Part shown: positions 8,126-14,914 of the stretch, piece by piece | Numbering within the stretch: position 1 is the first letter of the stretch | How the letters are laid out: the number at the start of each line of letters is the position of its first letter | DNA from: Clostridiales bacterium | GTDB taxonomy: Bacteria; Bacillota; Clostridia; Oscillospirales; Acutalibacteraceae | Reading direction: 5' to 3' | NCBI GenBank assembly: GCA_012511005.1 | Contig: JAAZGX010000170.1 | Location: 1-19,467 of the forward strand | Length of the DNA stretch: 19,467 nucleotides | Program-made: the position numbers and the translations under genes | Notes under the pieces: model-generated | Databases searched by the model: none | What the model saw: only the letters and a program-made list of their open reading frames with translations | What the model was told of the DNA's origin: nothing

Positions 8126-8151
8126 AACTTGGCTTGTCAAAGGGACAAGTT
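8126..8151 (-). other. Two mutually exclusive small hairpins in the sulfatase leader
   Basis: AACTTG (8126-8131) can pair with CAAGTT (8146-8151), while CTTGTC (8133-8138) can pair with GACAAG (8144-8149). The two stems share bases and cannot form together. They lie about 12 bases upstream of the sulfatase ribosome-binding site (8109-8114). Short stems, so this may be chance. Confidence 0.25.
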
Positions 8152-8253
8152 CATACGACTATTAATTATTTTAATCAGAATTTATAACCCCACAAAATTA
8201 ACGCTTCCATAGAATTTTTGAACAGCAAGCTGCGCTTCGACGGGCACACAAAT

Positions 8254-8281
8254 CTTATATTCTTTGAAGTAGTTAAATCAA
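8254..8281 (-). promoter_or_regulatory. Possible promoter of the sulfatase-anSME operon
   Basis: On the minus strand TTGATT (8281-8276), a 16-base spacer and TATAAG (8259-8254). It would give a leader of about 140 bases before the sulfatase ATG. Other weak candidates exist in the 288-base gap 8104-8391, which contains no gene. The assignment is tentative. Confidence 0.3.
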
Positions 8282-8377
8282 TAGTGACTATCCTTTTTTG
8301 CACAGTTTTATAATAATGCATGAGATTGGATATATTTAAGCTTACACATCAATGGCGTCTTTTCAATATTAGTTTAT

Positions 8378-8393
8378 AAAAACCCGTGTTTTT
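8378..8393 (-). terminator. Weak hairpin at the end of trmB
   Basis: On the minus strand AAAAAC, a 4-base loop and GTTTTT form a 6-bp mostly A-T stem that begins in the trmB stop codon and ends in a T-run. It is the only terminator-like structure after trmB and is weak. Confidence 0.3.
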
Positions 8394-9030
8394 ACTTTTT
8401 ATATGCTTCAAGCCGCTTGATTTTTACCCCTAAAGAAGCGAAGCGTTTTTCATATTCTGTTGCAATATTATTTAATAAATCGCCTTCATAAAGGTCATAG
8501 CTTACATTTTCTAATCTAAAACCGTTGTTTAGAAACTGCTCAATTGAAAAATCAAATAAAGCGTCATTATCTGTTTTCATGAAAATACTGCCATCAATTG
8601 TTAGAAGCTTTTTATAAATTTCGAGAAAGTTTTTGTGAGTTAGCCGGCGTTTTTGATGAGCGGCTTTATGCCACGGGTCAGAGAAATTAAGGTATATTCT
8701 CTCTATCGAATTTTCGGGGATAATGTCATAAAGCTCGTTAGCATTAAAAGGGCAAACTTTTATATTAGAAAGTCCGCTGTTTTTTACATTCTCTGCGGCG
8801 CTTATAAGAATTGTTTCAACACGCTCTACCGCGATAAAGTTAATGTCAGGATAAAGTGCCGCCATATCACAAATAAATCCGCCTTTGCCGCACCCGATTT
8901 CAAGGTGGACAGGGTTGTCATTATTAAATATAGGAAAAAAACCAGATTTTAATGCATTAAAATCATTTATAATAATGTCGGCGCACAATTCAAGGCGCTG
9001 TTTGGCGTTTTTCTTTTGCTTAGGTCTCAT
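8392..9030 (-). CDS. trmB: tRNA (guanine-N7-)-methyltransferase TrmB
   Basis: A 212-residue SAM-dependent methyltransferase that makes m7G46 in the variable loop of tRNAs. The N-terminal MRPKQKKNAKQRLE resembles the basic family start. The SAM-binding motif is LEIGCGKG (43-50), ERVE follows strand beta-2 (69-72), and the family signature is NFSDPWHKAAHQKRRL (115-130), where the Asp-Pro-Trp and the basic patch bind tRNA. Length is normal. It has a convincing promoter of its own at 9061-9089 and shares its upstream region with the divergent hexuronate operon. The ribosome-binding site is weak (GAG about 7 bases before ATG). A single-gene transcription unit is likely. Confidence 0.95.
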   Translation of the reverse strand: MRPKQKKNAKQRLELCADIIINDFNALKSGFFPIFNNDNPVHLEIGCGKGGFICDMAALYPDINFIAVERVETILISAAENVKNSGLSNIKVCPFNANELYDIIPENSIERIYLNFSDPWHKAAHQKRRLTHKNFLEIYKKLLTIDGSIFMKTDNDALFDFSIEQFLNNGFRLENVSYDLYEGDLLNNIATEYEKRFASLGVKIKRLEAYKK

Positions 9031-9060
9031 ATATTTCTCAAATCCATATAGTTTTATATT

Positions 9061-9089
9061 ATTTTACATTATGATTTCATCGTTGTCAA
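9061..9089 (-). promoter_or_regulatory. Promoter of trmB
   Basis: On the minus strand a perfect TTGACA (9089-9084), a 17-base spacer and TAAAAT (9066-9061). The predicted start is near 9054, about 24 bases before the trmB ATG. Divergent from, and only 15 bases away from, the -35 of the next promoter. Confidence 0.75.
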
Positions 9090-9104
9090 TTTTATTCTTC
9101 GCTC

Positions 9105-9134
9105 TTGTCATTTTGACCTTTAATATGGTATAAT
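9105..9134 (+). promoter_or_regulatory. Upstream promoter (P1) of the hexuronate operon
   Basis: TTGTCA (9105-9110), an 18-base spacer and perfect TATAAT (9129-9134), with TGG directly before the -10 (extended -10, TGN). The predicted transcription start is near 9141. That start would lie inside the left arm of the outer stem of the first cloverleaf. Confidence 0.6.
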
Positions 9135-9137
9135 AAC

Positions 9138-9206
9138 CTTGCAGCGGCGGAGTGGTATCCGCCGAAAATGCTTCGCATTTTAGAAAATCAAAGATTTTCC
9201 TGCAAG
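9138..9206 (+). repeat. Cloverleaf-forming element 1 (four-way junction of perfect hairpins)
   Basis: An outer 7-bp stem (CTTGCAG 9138-9144 with CTGCAAG 9200-9206) encloses three hairpins with almost no unpaired bases between them: CGGCGG/CCGCCG at 9145-9164 with an 8-base loop; AAAATGC/GCATTTT at 9165-9181 with a 3-base loop; GAAAATC/GATTTTC at 9183-9199 with a 3-base loop. All 27 pairs are Watson-Crick, so either DNA strand or RNA could fold. Only base 9182 is unpaired at the junction. The arm lengths (6, 7, 7) do not match a tRNA. Identity as a DNA repeat or a structured leader is unresolved. Confidence 0.6.
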
Positions 9207-9209
9207 AAC

Positions 9210-9294
9210 ATTGTATCATCAAAACTCTGTGCTGCGGCACAGACAGCGGCTTTGCCGCTTATAAAGGCTTGCGCCTTTAGTTTTGTGATATAAT
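9210..9294 (+). repeat. Cloverleaf-forming element 2 (four-way junction, long outer stem)
   Basis: An outer stem pairs 9210-9226 with 9279-9294: 16 pairs, one bulged T (9219) and one G-T pair (9213-9291). It encloses three hairpins: CTGTGC/GCACAG at 9227-9242 with a TGCG loop; AGCGGC/GCCGCT at 9245-9259 with a TTT loop; AAAGGC/GCCTTT at 9263-9278 with a TTGC loop. Linkers at the junction are 0, 2, 3 and 0 bases. The right arm of the outer stem contains the second TATAAT (9289-9294). The G-T pair slightly favours folding as plus-strand RNA. Confidence 0.6.
9286..9294 (+). promoter_or_regulatory. Possible internal extended -10 promoter (P2)
   Basis: TG-A-TATAAT: a perfect -10 (9289-9294) with a TGN extension at 9286-9288 and no good -35 at normal spacing. 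Transcription would begin near 9301 and give an 84-base leader that skips both cloverleafs. Confidence 0.4.
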
Positions 9295-9324
9295 ATCAAG
9301 AAAGAATATGGGTTTACCGTTTTT

Positions 9325-9363
9325 AAGGCTTGAGCCTTTTGTTTTTATAGTGGAGTTTCTCCA
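9325..9363 (+). promoter_or_regulatory. Two small leader hairpins before the first operon gene
   Basis: AAGGC/GCCTT (9325-9338, 4-base loop) is followed by TTGTTTTT and looks like a weak attenuator. TGGAG/CTCCA (9351-9363, 3-base loop) ends 5 bases before the GAAAGGG ribosome-binding site at 9368-9374. The first hairpin resembles the third hairpin of cloverleaf 2 (GGCTTG core). With the promoters and cloverleafs these account for the 354-base gap between trmB and the next start codon. Confidence 0.35.
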
Positions 9364-9384
9364 AATCGAAAGGGTTGTGATTTG

Positions 9385-10467
9385 ATGTTTTCTTTTCCCC
9401 GTTTTAGGGAGCCTGATTTTAGTGTTGAGCCTTTCTTTTCAGCGCCTAACGCAAGTGTGAAACAGGCGGGCGACGGTTATCTGCCGGAGGATTTTTATGC
9501 GACTACTATCTTCCCCGAGTATATTAAAATTGACGGCAAATGGGTACTCGTTAAAGAGAGCAGAATGGATTCTGCTGTCGTGATAACGGACGGTGAGCCG
9601 AAAGCCGTTGAGCCGCGTAATGTAAAAAAAGGCGATATGATAGTCGTCGGCAGAGAGGACGACGGACGCGGCGGTGTTTATGTTCATTCAAATGCGTTTG
9701 AGGATGACAATGATGAGGAAGACGGAGCTGTATTTGCGTTTAGAACAGGTAAATCACGGGAATCCTCTTACTCGGAAGATTATGACAAGCTTTATAATAT
9801 TTTAAGGAATGACAGGGATAACGGTTATATCGTGTGGGTTTTAGGTCCCGCATGCGTTTTTGACCATGATAGCAGAGCCGCAATGTCAAAACTTATAGAC
9901 AAAGGTTATTGCCATGCCCTTTTTGCGGGAAATGCGCTTGCTACTCATGACCTTGAGGCAAGCATATTCAATACGGGACTTGGGCAGGACATTTATACGA
10001 AAAGGCTTATGAAAAACGGGCATTATAATCACCTCCATACTATAAACCTTGTGAAAACGGAGGGAGGAATTCTACAGTTTCTTGAAAAGTATAATATAAA
10101 TAGCGGCGTTATGAACAGTCTTATAAAAAATGATGTACCATATGTGCTTGCAGGCTCTATTCGTGATGACGGACCGCTGCCTGAAGTAATTTCAGACGCA
10201 TATGCGGCGCAAACGGCTATGCGCTCTTATACGAAAAAAGCTACCGTTGTAATAGCTCTTGCGACACAGCTTCACACAATAGCAACGGGAAATATGACGC
10301 CGTCTTTTACAGTAAAAAATTCCATTGTGCGGCCCGTGTATTTTTACAGTGTTGATATTTCAGAATTTGCGGTAAATAAGCTGCGCGACAGAGGCTCTTT
10401 GAGTGTAACGGGGATTGTGACGAATATTCAAGATTTTCTTGTCAATATGGAAAGGAATTTGGAATAA
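9385..10467 (+). CDS. LOR/SDH-family protein (TIGR00300; ArgZ/AgrE C-terminal-like, putative ornithine cyclodeaminase)
   Basis: A 360-residue protein matching the C-terminal NAD-dependent part of cyanobacterial ArgZ/AgrE and archaeal TIGR00300 proteins, which cyclise ornithine to proline with release of ammonia. Recognisable blocks are FYATTIFPEYIKIDGKWV (37-54) with MDSAVVI (61-67), KKGDMIVVG (81-89), GPACVFDHD (154-162), AGNALATHDLE (181-191), GHYNHLHTIN (212-221), LAGSIRDDGPLPEV (255-268) and ATQLHTIATGNMTPS (293-307). The arginine dihydrolase domain of ArgZ is absent, and the N-terminus is shorter than in the roughly 400-residue stand-alone relatives. An acidic insert (EDDNDEED, 106-113) is unusual. 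The ATG at 9385 was chosen; a TTG directly before it at 9382 is also possible with the GAAAGGG site. The stop overlaps the next start as TAATG. Family is sure; the exact reaction is inferred. Confidence 0.8.
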   Translation: MFSFPRFREPDFSVEPFFSAPNASVKQAGDGYLPEDFYATTIFPEYIKIDGKWVLVKESRMDSAVVITDGEPKAVEPRNVKKGDMIVVGREDDGRGGVYVHSNAFEDDNDEEDGAVFAFRTGKSRESSYSEDYDKLYNILRNDRDNGYIVWVLGPACVFDHDSRAAMSKLIDKGYCHALFAGNALATHDLEASIFNTGLGQDIYTKRLMKNGHYNHLHTINLVKTEGGILQFLEKYNINSGVMNSLIKNDVPYVLAGSIRDDGPLPEVISDAYAAQTAMRSYTKKATVVIALATQLHTIATGNMTPSFTVKNSIVRPVYFYSVDISEFAVNKLRDRGSLSVTGIVTNIQDFLVNMERNLE

Positions 10468-11945
10468 TGAGCGAGGGTAATACAGAAGCAGTAGAAAAAC
10501 AGGATGGCGCGGGGCTAAAGCTTAATAAAAAAACGATGATAAGCATATTCCTTGTGCTGATTGCCGTATTTATTTTTGCAGGCTTTATGACGCAATTACT
10601 GCCGCGCGGCGAGTTTCAGCGCACTGAAAGCGGGCAGATTATAAACGGTACATATACTGAAAATCTTGATTATAAAATACCGATTTGGAAAGTTCTCTTG
10701 TCGCCTGTCCTTTGTTTTGGCAGTGAGCAAGCCGTAACGGGTATTGCAATAATACTTTTTATCGTGTTGATAGGCGGCGCGTTTTTAATACTTGATAAAT
10801 GCGGTATTATGAAGTACATAATGGCTTTTTTAGTTGAAAAATTCGGCAAACGAAAGTATTTACTTTTGAGTGCTATGGTTTTTGTGCTTATGGGTATGAG
10901 TTCTATAACGGGAATATTAGAGGAGTCAATAACCTTAGTACCGCTTGCCGTTGCTATATCACTTGCGCTCGGCTGGGATTCATTAGTCGGGCTTGGTATG
11001 AGCCTTATAGCAATTGCTTGGGGCTTTACAGCGGCAACATTTAATCCGTATAATATTATGACTGTGCAAAAGTTAATCGGACTTAAAATGTTTTCGGGTT
11101 TATGGCTAAGACTTATAATATTCGCAGGCGTATATCTTCTTTTAATCGCTTTTCTGATTGTCTATGCAAAGAAAATAGAGAAAAACCCAAAGAAATCACT
11201 CGTATATGAGAGCGATAAACTTATTCGTGAAAAATTCGCTGTCACAGAAACAGAGGAAGTCCTCTCAAACCCTTTAACGAAAAAGGCGACAAGAGCATTC
11301 GTTATATTTATGTTGCTTGACATTATTTTCGTGGTGATTGATTTTGCGCTTGACTTAGGCGGAATGTTATCGTTACCTTCAATGGCTCTTTTATTCACAG
11401 TCGGCGGGCTATTTTCGGGTTATCTTGCCGGACTAAAGGGCAAAAACTTGTTCAAAAGTTTCTTTTCGGGTGTAAAAACTATAGCGCCTGCCATACCGCT
11501 CGTTATCTTCGTAATTTCGGTAGCGTATATACTTGACCAAGGTATGATAATTGACACGATACTAAATTCCGTATACACGGCTATCGAAGGTGTTGGGACT
11601 TATCAGGCAATATTTATTCTTTTCATTTTTGTTGTTGTTCTTGAGTTTTTCCTTGGCAGCTCAACGGCAAAAGCATTTTTAATTATGCCAATACTTGCAC
11701 CGCTTTCTGATATGGTTAATATTACGCGGCAAAGCCTCGTTGTAACATTCAGCCTTGCGGACGGATTTACAAATTTATTGTTCCCAACAAGCGGCGTTAT
11801 GATAATTGCCATTGGCTTAGTCGGCGTATCATACGGCAAGTGGCTTCGCTGGTCTTGGAAGCTCTTTTTGCTGAACGCTTTGTTTTGTGCGCTCGTTTTA
11901 GTCTTGTGTGTTGCCATAAACTATGGCGTGGGAGATATGATTTAA
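10467..11945 (+). CDS. YfcC/DcuC-family transporter (putative basic amino acid or carboxylate carrier)
   Basis: A 492-residue membrane protein with about twelve hydrophobic segments, the expected length for the YfcC branch of the DcuC family. After a polar N-terminus, the first helix (about 24-46) ends in LLPRGEF, the family's P-x-G-x-F/Y motif. SSITGILEESITLVPL (145-160) holds the conserved Glu-Glu, and GFTAATFNPYN (186-196) resembles the conserved G-F-x-A-x-x-x-N-P-F segment. YfcC relatives carry C4-dicarboxylates or exchange basic amino acids. Because its start overlaps the stop of the putative ornithine cyclodeaminase, an ornithine/arginine carrier is the simplest guess, but the three following uxa genes make a sugar-acid substrate possible too. 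There is no experimental basis for either in the sequence. Confidence 0.85.
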   Translation: MSEGNTEAVEKQDGAGLKLNKKTMISIFLVLIAVFIFAGFMTQLLPRGEFQRTESGQIINGTYTENLDYKIPIWKVLLSPVLCFGSEQAVTGIAIILFIVLIGGAFLILDKCGIMKYIMAFLVEKFGKRKYLLLSAMVFVLMGMSSITGILEESITLVPLAVAISLALGWDSLVGLGMSLIAIAWGFTAATFNPYNIMTVQKLIGLKMFSGLWLRLIIFAGVYLLLIAFLIVYAKKIEKNPKKSLVYESDKLIREKFAVTETEEVLSNPLTKKATRAFVIFMLLDIIFVVIDFALDLGGMLSLPSMALLFTVGGLFSGYLAGLKGKNLFKSFFSGVKTIAPAIPLVIFVISVAYILDQGMIIDTILNSVYTAIEGVGTYQAIFILFIFVVVLEFFLGSSTAKAFLIMPILAPLSDMVNITRQSLVVTFSLADGFTNLLFPTSGVMIIAIGLVGVSYGKWLRWSWKLFLLNALFCALVLVLCVAINYGVGDMI

Positions 11946-11955
11946 GGAGCCGAAT

Positions 11956-13395
11956 ATGCTTAAAATCAATGAAATCAATAAAGAAAAAAAGGAACGCCCC
12001 GAAAAAATACTGTCTATAGGAGAGGGTAACTTTTTAAGGGCATTTTCCTGTTTTCTTGTGGATGTTATGAATGAAAAAGGCATATATGACGGAAATATCG
12101 TTCTCTGCCAGCCGATAAAGGACGGTAAATGTGACATTATAAACGCCCAAAACGGACTGTATACGGTTATTGAGCGGACGGCGGAAAATGGCAAAGAAGT
12201 TGAGCAGACGCGCGTTATAAAGAGTGTTTCTCGATGTATTAATCCGTATTTAAGCTTTGAGGAGTTTTTAAATGTTGGAAGAAGTCCCGATTTAGAAGTT
12301 ATAATATCAAACACTACGGAGGCGGGAATAGCTTTCTGCAGTTCGGATAAATTTGCTGATATAATGGAAAGCTCTTACCCCGCAAAGCTGACAAGGCTTT
12401 TATATGAGCGGTTTTGCACATTTAAGACATATGGCGGTGTTCTCATTTTACCGGTTGAGCTTATAGACTCTAACGGTTCAAAATTAAAAGAATGTGTAAA
12501 AGAATACATACGGCTTTGGAATTTGCCTGAAAGTTTTTCGGCTTGGCTCGATAAAGAGTGTTATTTTGCAAATACATTAGTGGATAGAATTGTATCGGGG
12601 TACCCGAAAAATGACGCAGAAAGGATTTTTGAACAGTTAGGCTATGAGGATTTGCTTCTTGATGCCGCAGAGCCTTTCTTCTTTTGGGCAATAGAGGCGC
12701 CAAAAGATATGGCAGATATTTTCCCCGCTGAAAAGACCGGGCTTGATATAATATTTACGACTGATATAACACCGTATAAAACAAGAAAAGTAAGGATATT
12801 AAACGGTGCGCATACGCTTTCCGTTTTAGCCGCTTTTCTTTTTGGACATAATACCGTATTTGAAATGATGAGTGATAGCGTATTTGAAGCATTTATTGAA
12901 AACACGCTCAAAGAGGAGATTATTCCTTTTATAAATCTTCCTGATGATGAGAAAAGCGCTTTTGCAAAAGCCGTTATAGAGCGGTTTAAAAATCCGTTTT
13001 TGGGTCACAGATTAATTGATATTTCATTAAATTCCGTTTCAAAATATAAGGCGCGATGCTTGCCGTCTGTTTTAGACTATACAAAAGAAAAAGGCTTTGC
13101 ACCCCCAAATCTTTCGTTTTCTCTTGCTGCACTATTAAAGTTTTATGACGGTAAATGGGAAAACAAAGAGTTTACAGCATTTAGAAACGGTGAAAAATAC
13201 AAAATATCCGATGATAAAAAAGTATTAGAGTTTATAGAAAAATCTGATATAAATACAATCCTTTCAAATAAAGATTTATGGGGAATGGATTTAAGAGATA
13301 TTCCGGAGTTTGCAGAAAAAGTTGAAGCAGCTTACAAAGATATTGAAAAACACGGCATTTATAAGGCGGTGAGCTTACGAATAAAGCAATTTTAA
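11956..13395 (+). CDS. uxaB: Tagaturonate reductase (altronate oxidoreductase)
   Basis: A 479-residue enzyme of the mannitol dehydrogenase family that reduces D-tagaturonate to D-altronate with NADH. The Rossmann motif is GEGNFLRAF (22-30), and the polyol dehydrogenase catalytic set is visible as K278, N283 and H286 in KVRILNGAH. VILPVELID-like sequence (LILPVELID, 163-171) follows the family pattern. It starts at ATG with AAGGAG at 11944-11949, 10 bases after the transporter gene. The last five residues (RIKQF) look like read-through: at 13377-13380 the sequence is ACGA where ATGA would give a TGA stop after KAVSL and start uxaA. As given, translation continues to TAA at 13395 and overlaps uxaA by 19 bases. 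Confidence 0.94.
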   Translation: MLKINEINKEKKERPEKILSIGEGNFLRAFSCFLVDVMNEKGIYDGNIVLCQPIKDGKCDIINAQNGLYTVIERTAENGKEVEQTRVIKSVSRCINPYLSFEEFLNVGRSPDLEVIISNTTEAGIAFCSSDKFADIMESSYPAKLTRLLYERFCTFKTYGGVLILPVELIDSNGSKLKECVKEYIRLWNLPESFSAWLDKECYFANTLVDRIVSGYPKNDAERIFEQLGYEDLLLDAAEPFFFWAIEAPKDMADIFPAEKTGLDIIFTTDITPYKTRKVRILNGAHTLSVLAAFLFGHNTVFEMMSDSVFEAFIENTLKEEIIPFINLPDDEKSAFAKAVIERFKNPFLGHRLIDISLNSVSKYKARCLPSVLDYTKEKGFAPPNLSFSLAALLKFYDGKWENKEFTAFRNGEKYKISDDKKVLEFIEKSDINTILSNKDLWGMDLRDIPEFAEKVEAAYKDIEKHGIYKAVSLRIKQF

Positions 13396-14852
13396 TTAAT
13401 GAAAATGACAGTGCGGCAGTCGCTTTGCTTGACTTAGAAAAAGGTGAAACGGCGCTTAATGTAACGCTTCTTACGAAAATACCGTTTGGACATAAATTTG
13501 CTGTCTGTGACATTAAAAAGGGCGACAGCGTTATAAAATATGGCTCTGCTATAGGTGAAGCGACAGAAGATATAAAAGCGGGCGGCCATATTGATACGCA
13601 CAACCTGAAAACTACGCTCACATATGTGCCTAAATACTCGTATGAGAGGGAAGAAACTGCTCATACCGAAAAGCCGAAAGAGCGATACTTTTTCGGGTAT
13701 GAGCGAAAAAATAAGACTGTGGGTATTAGAAACGAAATTTTCATAGTCCCGACAGTCGGTTGTGTAAACAATACGGCAGAAATAATTGCGAAAAAGGCAA
13801 ATAAGCTTTACGGCGATTTATGTGACGGTATATTCGCTTTTTCCCACCCTTACGGCTGTTCACAGCTCAGTGAGGACGCAAAAAACACTGCCTCATTTCT
13901 TGCGGCAGTATGCCGCCACCCAAATGCGGGCGGGGTACTGCTTGTTGGTCTTGGGTGCGAGAATAACAACATATCCGTTATGGAAAAACACCTTGATGGT
14001 GCAGATAAAACCCGAATTCGTTTCCTTGTAACGCAGAACGAGGAGGACGAAATTGAAGCGGCGCTCGATAAAATAAAAGAACTTTCTTTACTTACCGCAA
14101 AAGATAAGCGTACAAAACAGCCGCTTTCAAAGCTAACTGTAGGAATGAAATGCGGCGGCTCTGATGCTTTTTCAGGCATAACGGCAAATCCTCTTTGCGG
14201 CTTTGTGACTGATTACTTTGTATCTTTAGGCGGCAGCGTTATTTTAACGGAAGTCCCCGAAATGTTCGGAGCGGAAACACAGCTTTTAAAAAGGTGCGTG
14301 AATGAAGATGTGTTTAGGGGGGCGGTATCTCTAATTAATGATTTTAAGCGTTATTTTATGGAGCATAACGAGCCTATATATGAAAACCCTTCACCGGGGA
14401 ATAAAGAAGGCGGCATAACAACGCTTGAGGAAAAAAGTCTGGGCTGCATAGAAAAGGGCGGGAAAGCAGATGTAACAGATGTTCTGCCGTTATACGGACG
14501 ATGCAAAAAGAGCGGGTTATCACTACTGTATGGACCCGGGAATGATATTGTATCCTCTGCTAATTTAGCGGCGGCGGGCGCTAATATTATTCTTTTTACG
14601 ACGGGTAGAGGAACGCCTTTAGGTACATTTGTGCCAACTGTAAAAATATCATCTAATTCTCCGCTTGCGAAAAGAAAGTCTAATTGGATTGATTTTGATG
14701 CCGGAGGAATTCTCACAAACTCGGACTTTTTATCGTACCGTGACAAATTAATTGACTTAATAATAAAAATTGCAAACGGAGAAGAAAAGACGAAAAACGA
14801 GCAAAACGGGTATAGAGATATAGCGATATTTAAAAACGGAATAACGCTGTAA
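13377..14852 (+). CDS. uxaA: Altronate dehydratase (probable ACG start)
   Basis: An iron-dependent dehydratase converting D-altronate to 2-keto-3-deoxygluconate. It has an N-terminal SAF domain (around LLDLEKGE) and a C-terminal catalytic domain with PTVGCVNNTAEIIAKKA, HPYGCSQLSED, LLVGLGCENN and KCGGSDAFSGITANP. Homologues begin M-K/N-K-A-I-L-I-N-E. That peptide is present here (NKAILINENDSAAVAL) in frame upstream of the first TTG at 13425, but no ATG, GTG or TTG precedes it; the codon at the expected position is ACG (13377-13379), with GGTGAG 3 bases before it. Starting there gives 491 residues; starting at TTG 13425 gives 475, removes the conserved N-terminus and has no ribosome-binding site. 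The product is certain; the start is inferred. Confidence 0.93.
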   Translation, partial: TNKAILINENDSAAVALLDLEKGETALNVTLLTKIPFGHKFAVCDIKKGDSVIKYGSAIGEATEDIKAGGHIDTHNLKTTLTYVPKYSYEREETAHTEKPKERYFFGYERKNKTVGIRNEIFIVPTVGCVNNTAEIIAKKANKLYGDLCDGIFAFSHPYGCSQLSEDAKNTASFLAAVCRHPNAGGVLLVGLGCENNNISVMEKHLDGADKTRIRFLVTQNEEDEIEAALDKIKELSLLTAKDKRTKQPLSKLTVGMKCGGSDAFSGITANPLCGFVTDYFVSLGGSVILTEVPEMFGAETQLLKRCVNEDVFRGAVSLINDFKRYFMEHNEPIYENPSPGNKEGGITTLEEKSLGCIEKGGKADVTDVLPLYGRCKKSGLSLLYGPGNDIVSSANLAAAGANIILFTTGRGTPLGTFVPTVKISSNSPLAKRKSNWIDFDAGGILTNSDFLSYRDKLIDLIIKIANGEEKTKNEQNGYRDIAIFKNGITL

Positions 14853-14865
14853 AACGACAAGGGCA

Positions 14866-14901
14866 TTTTAATTAATAATTAAAAATGATTTTTAAATAAT
14901 T
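14866..14901 (+). other. AT-only overlapping hairpins between uxaA and uxaC
   Basis: Bases 14866-14873 can pair with 14877-14884 (8 bp, all A-T), or 14881-14886 with 14888-14893, the two foldings excluding each other. The 62-base gap is the largest inside the operon. No promoter with a clear -35 was found. It may be an RNA-stability or spacer element, or nothing. Confidence 0.25.
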
Positions 14902-14914
14902 AAGGAGATAGAGT

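Noticed and set aside
8152..8391. A small gene or riboswitch in the gap between the sulfatase gene and trmB
   Set aside because: No open frame with a ribosome-binding site and no recognised aptamer core; only weak promoter-like boxes and short hairpins.
9113..9134. TTGACC with TATAAT as the operon promoter
   Set aside because: The spacer would be only 10 bases; TTGTCA at 9105-9110 gives an 18-base spacer with the same -10.
9138..9206. A degenerate tRNA, because it has a 7-bp outer stem and three arms
   Set aside because: Arms are 6, 7 and 7 bp with no D-loop, T-loop (TTCRA) or seven-base anticodon loop, and junction spacing is wrong for tRNA.
13425..13427. TTG as the uxaA start codon
   Set aside because: It has no ribosome-binding site and removes a conserved N-terminal peptide that is present in frame directly upstream.
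14351..14866. Long antisense open frame over uxaA (171 codons), and similar antisense frames over uxaB and the carrier gene
   Set aside because: They mirror the codon pattern of strongly supported genes and have no ribosome-binding site or recognisable domain.
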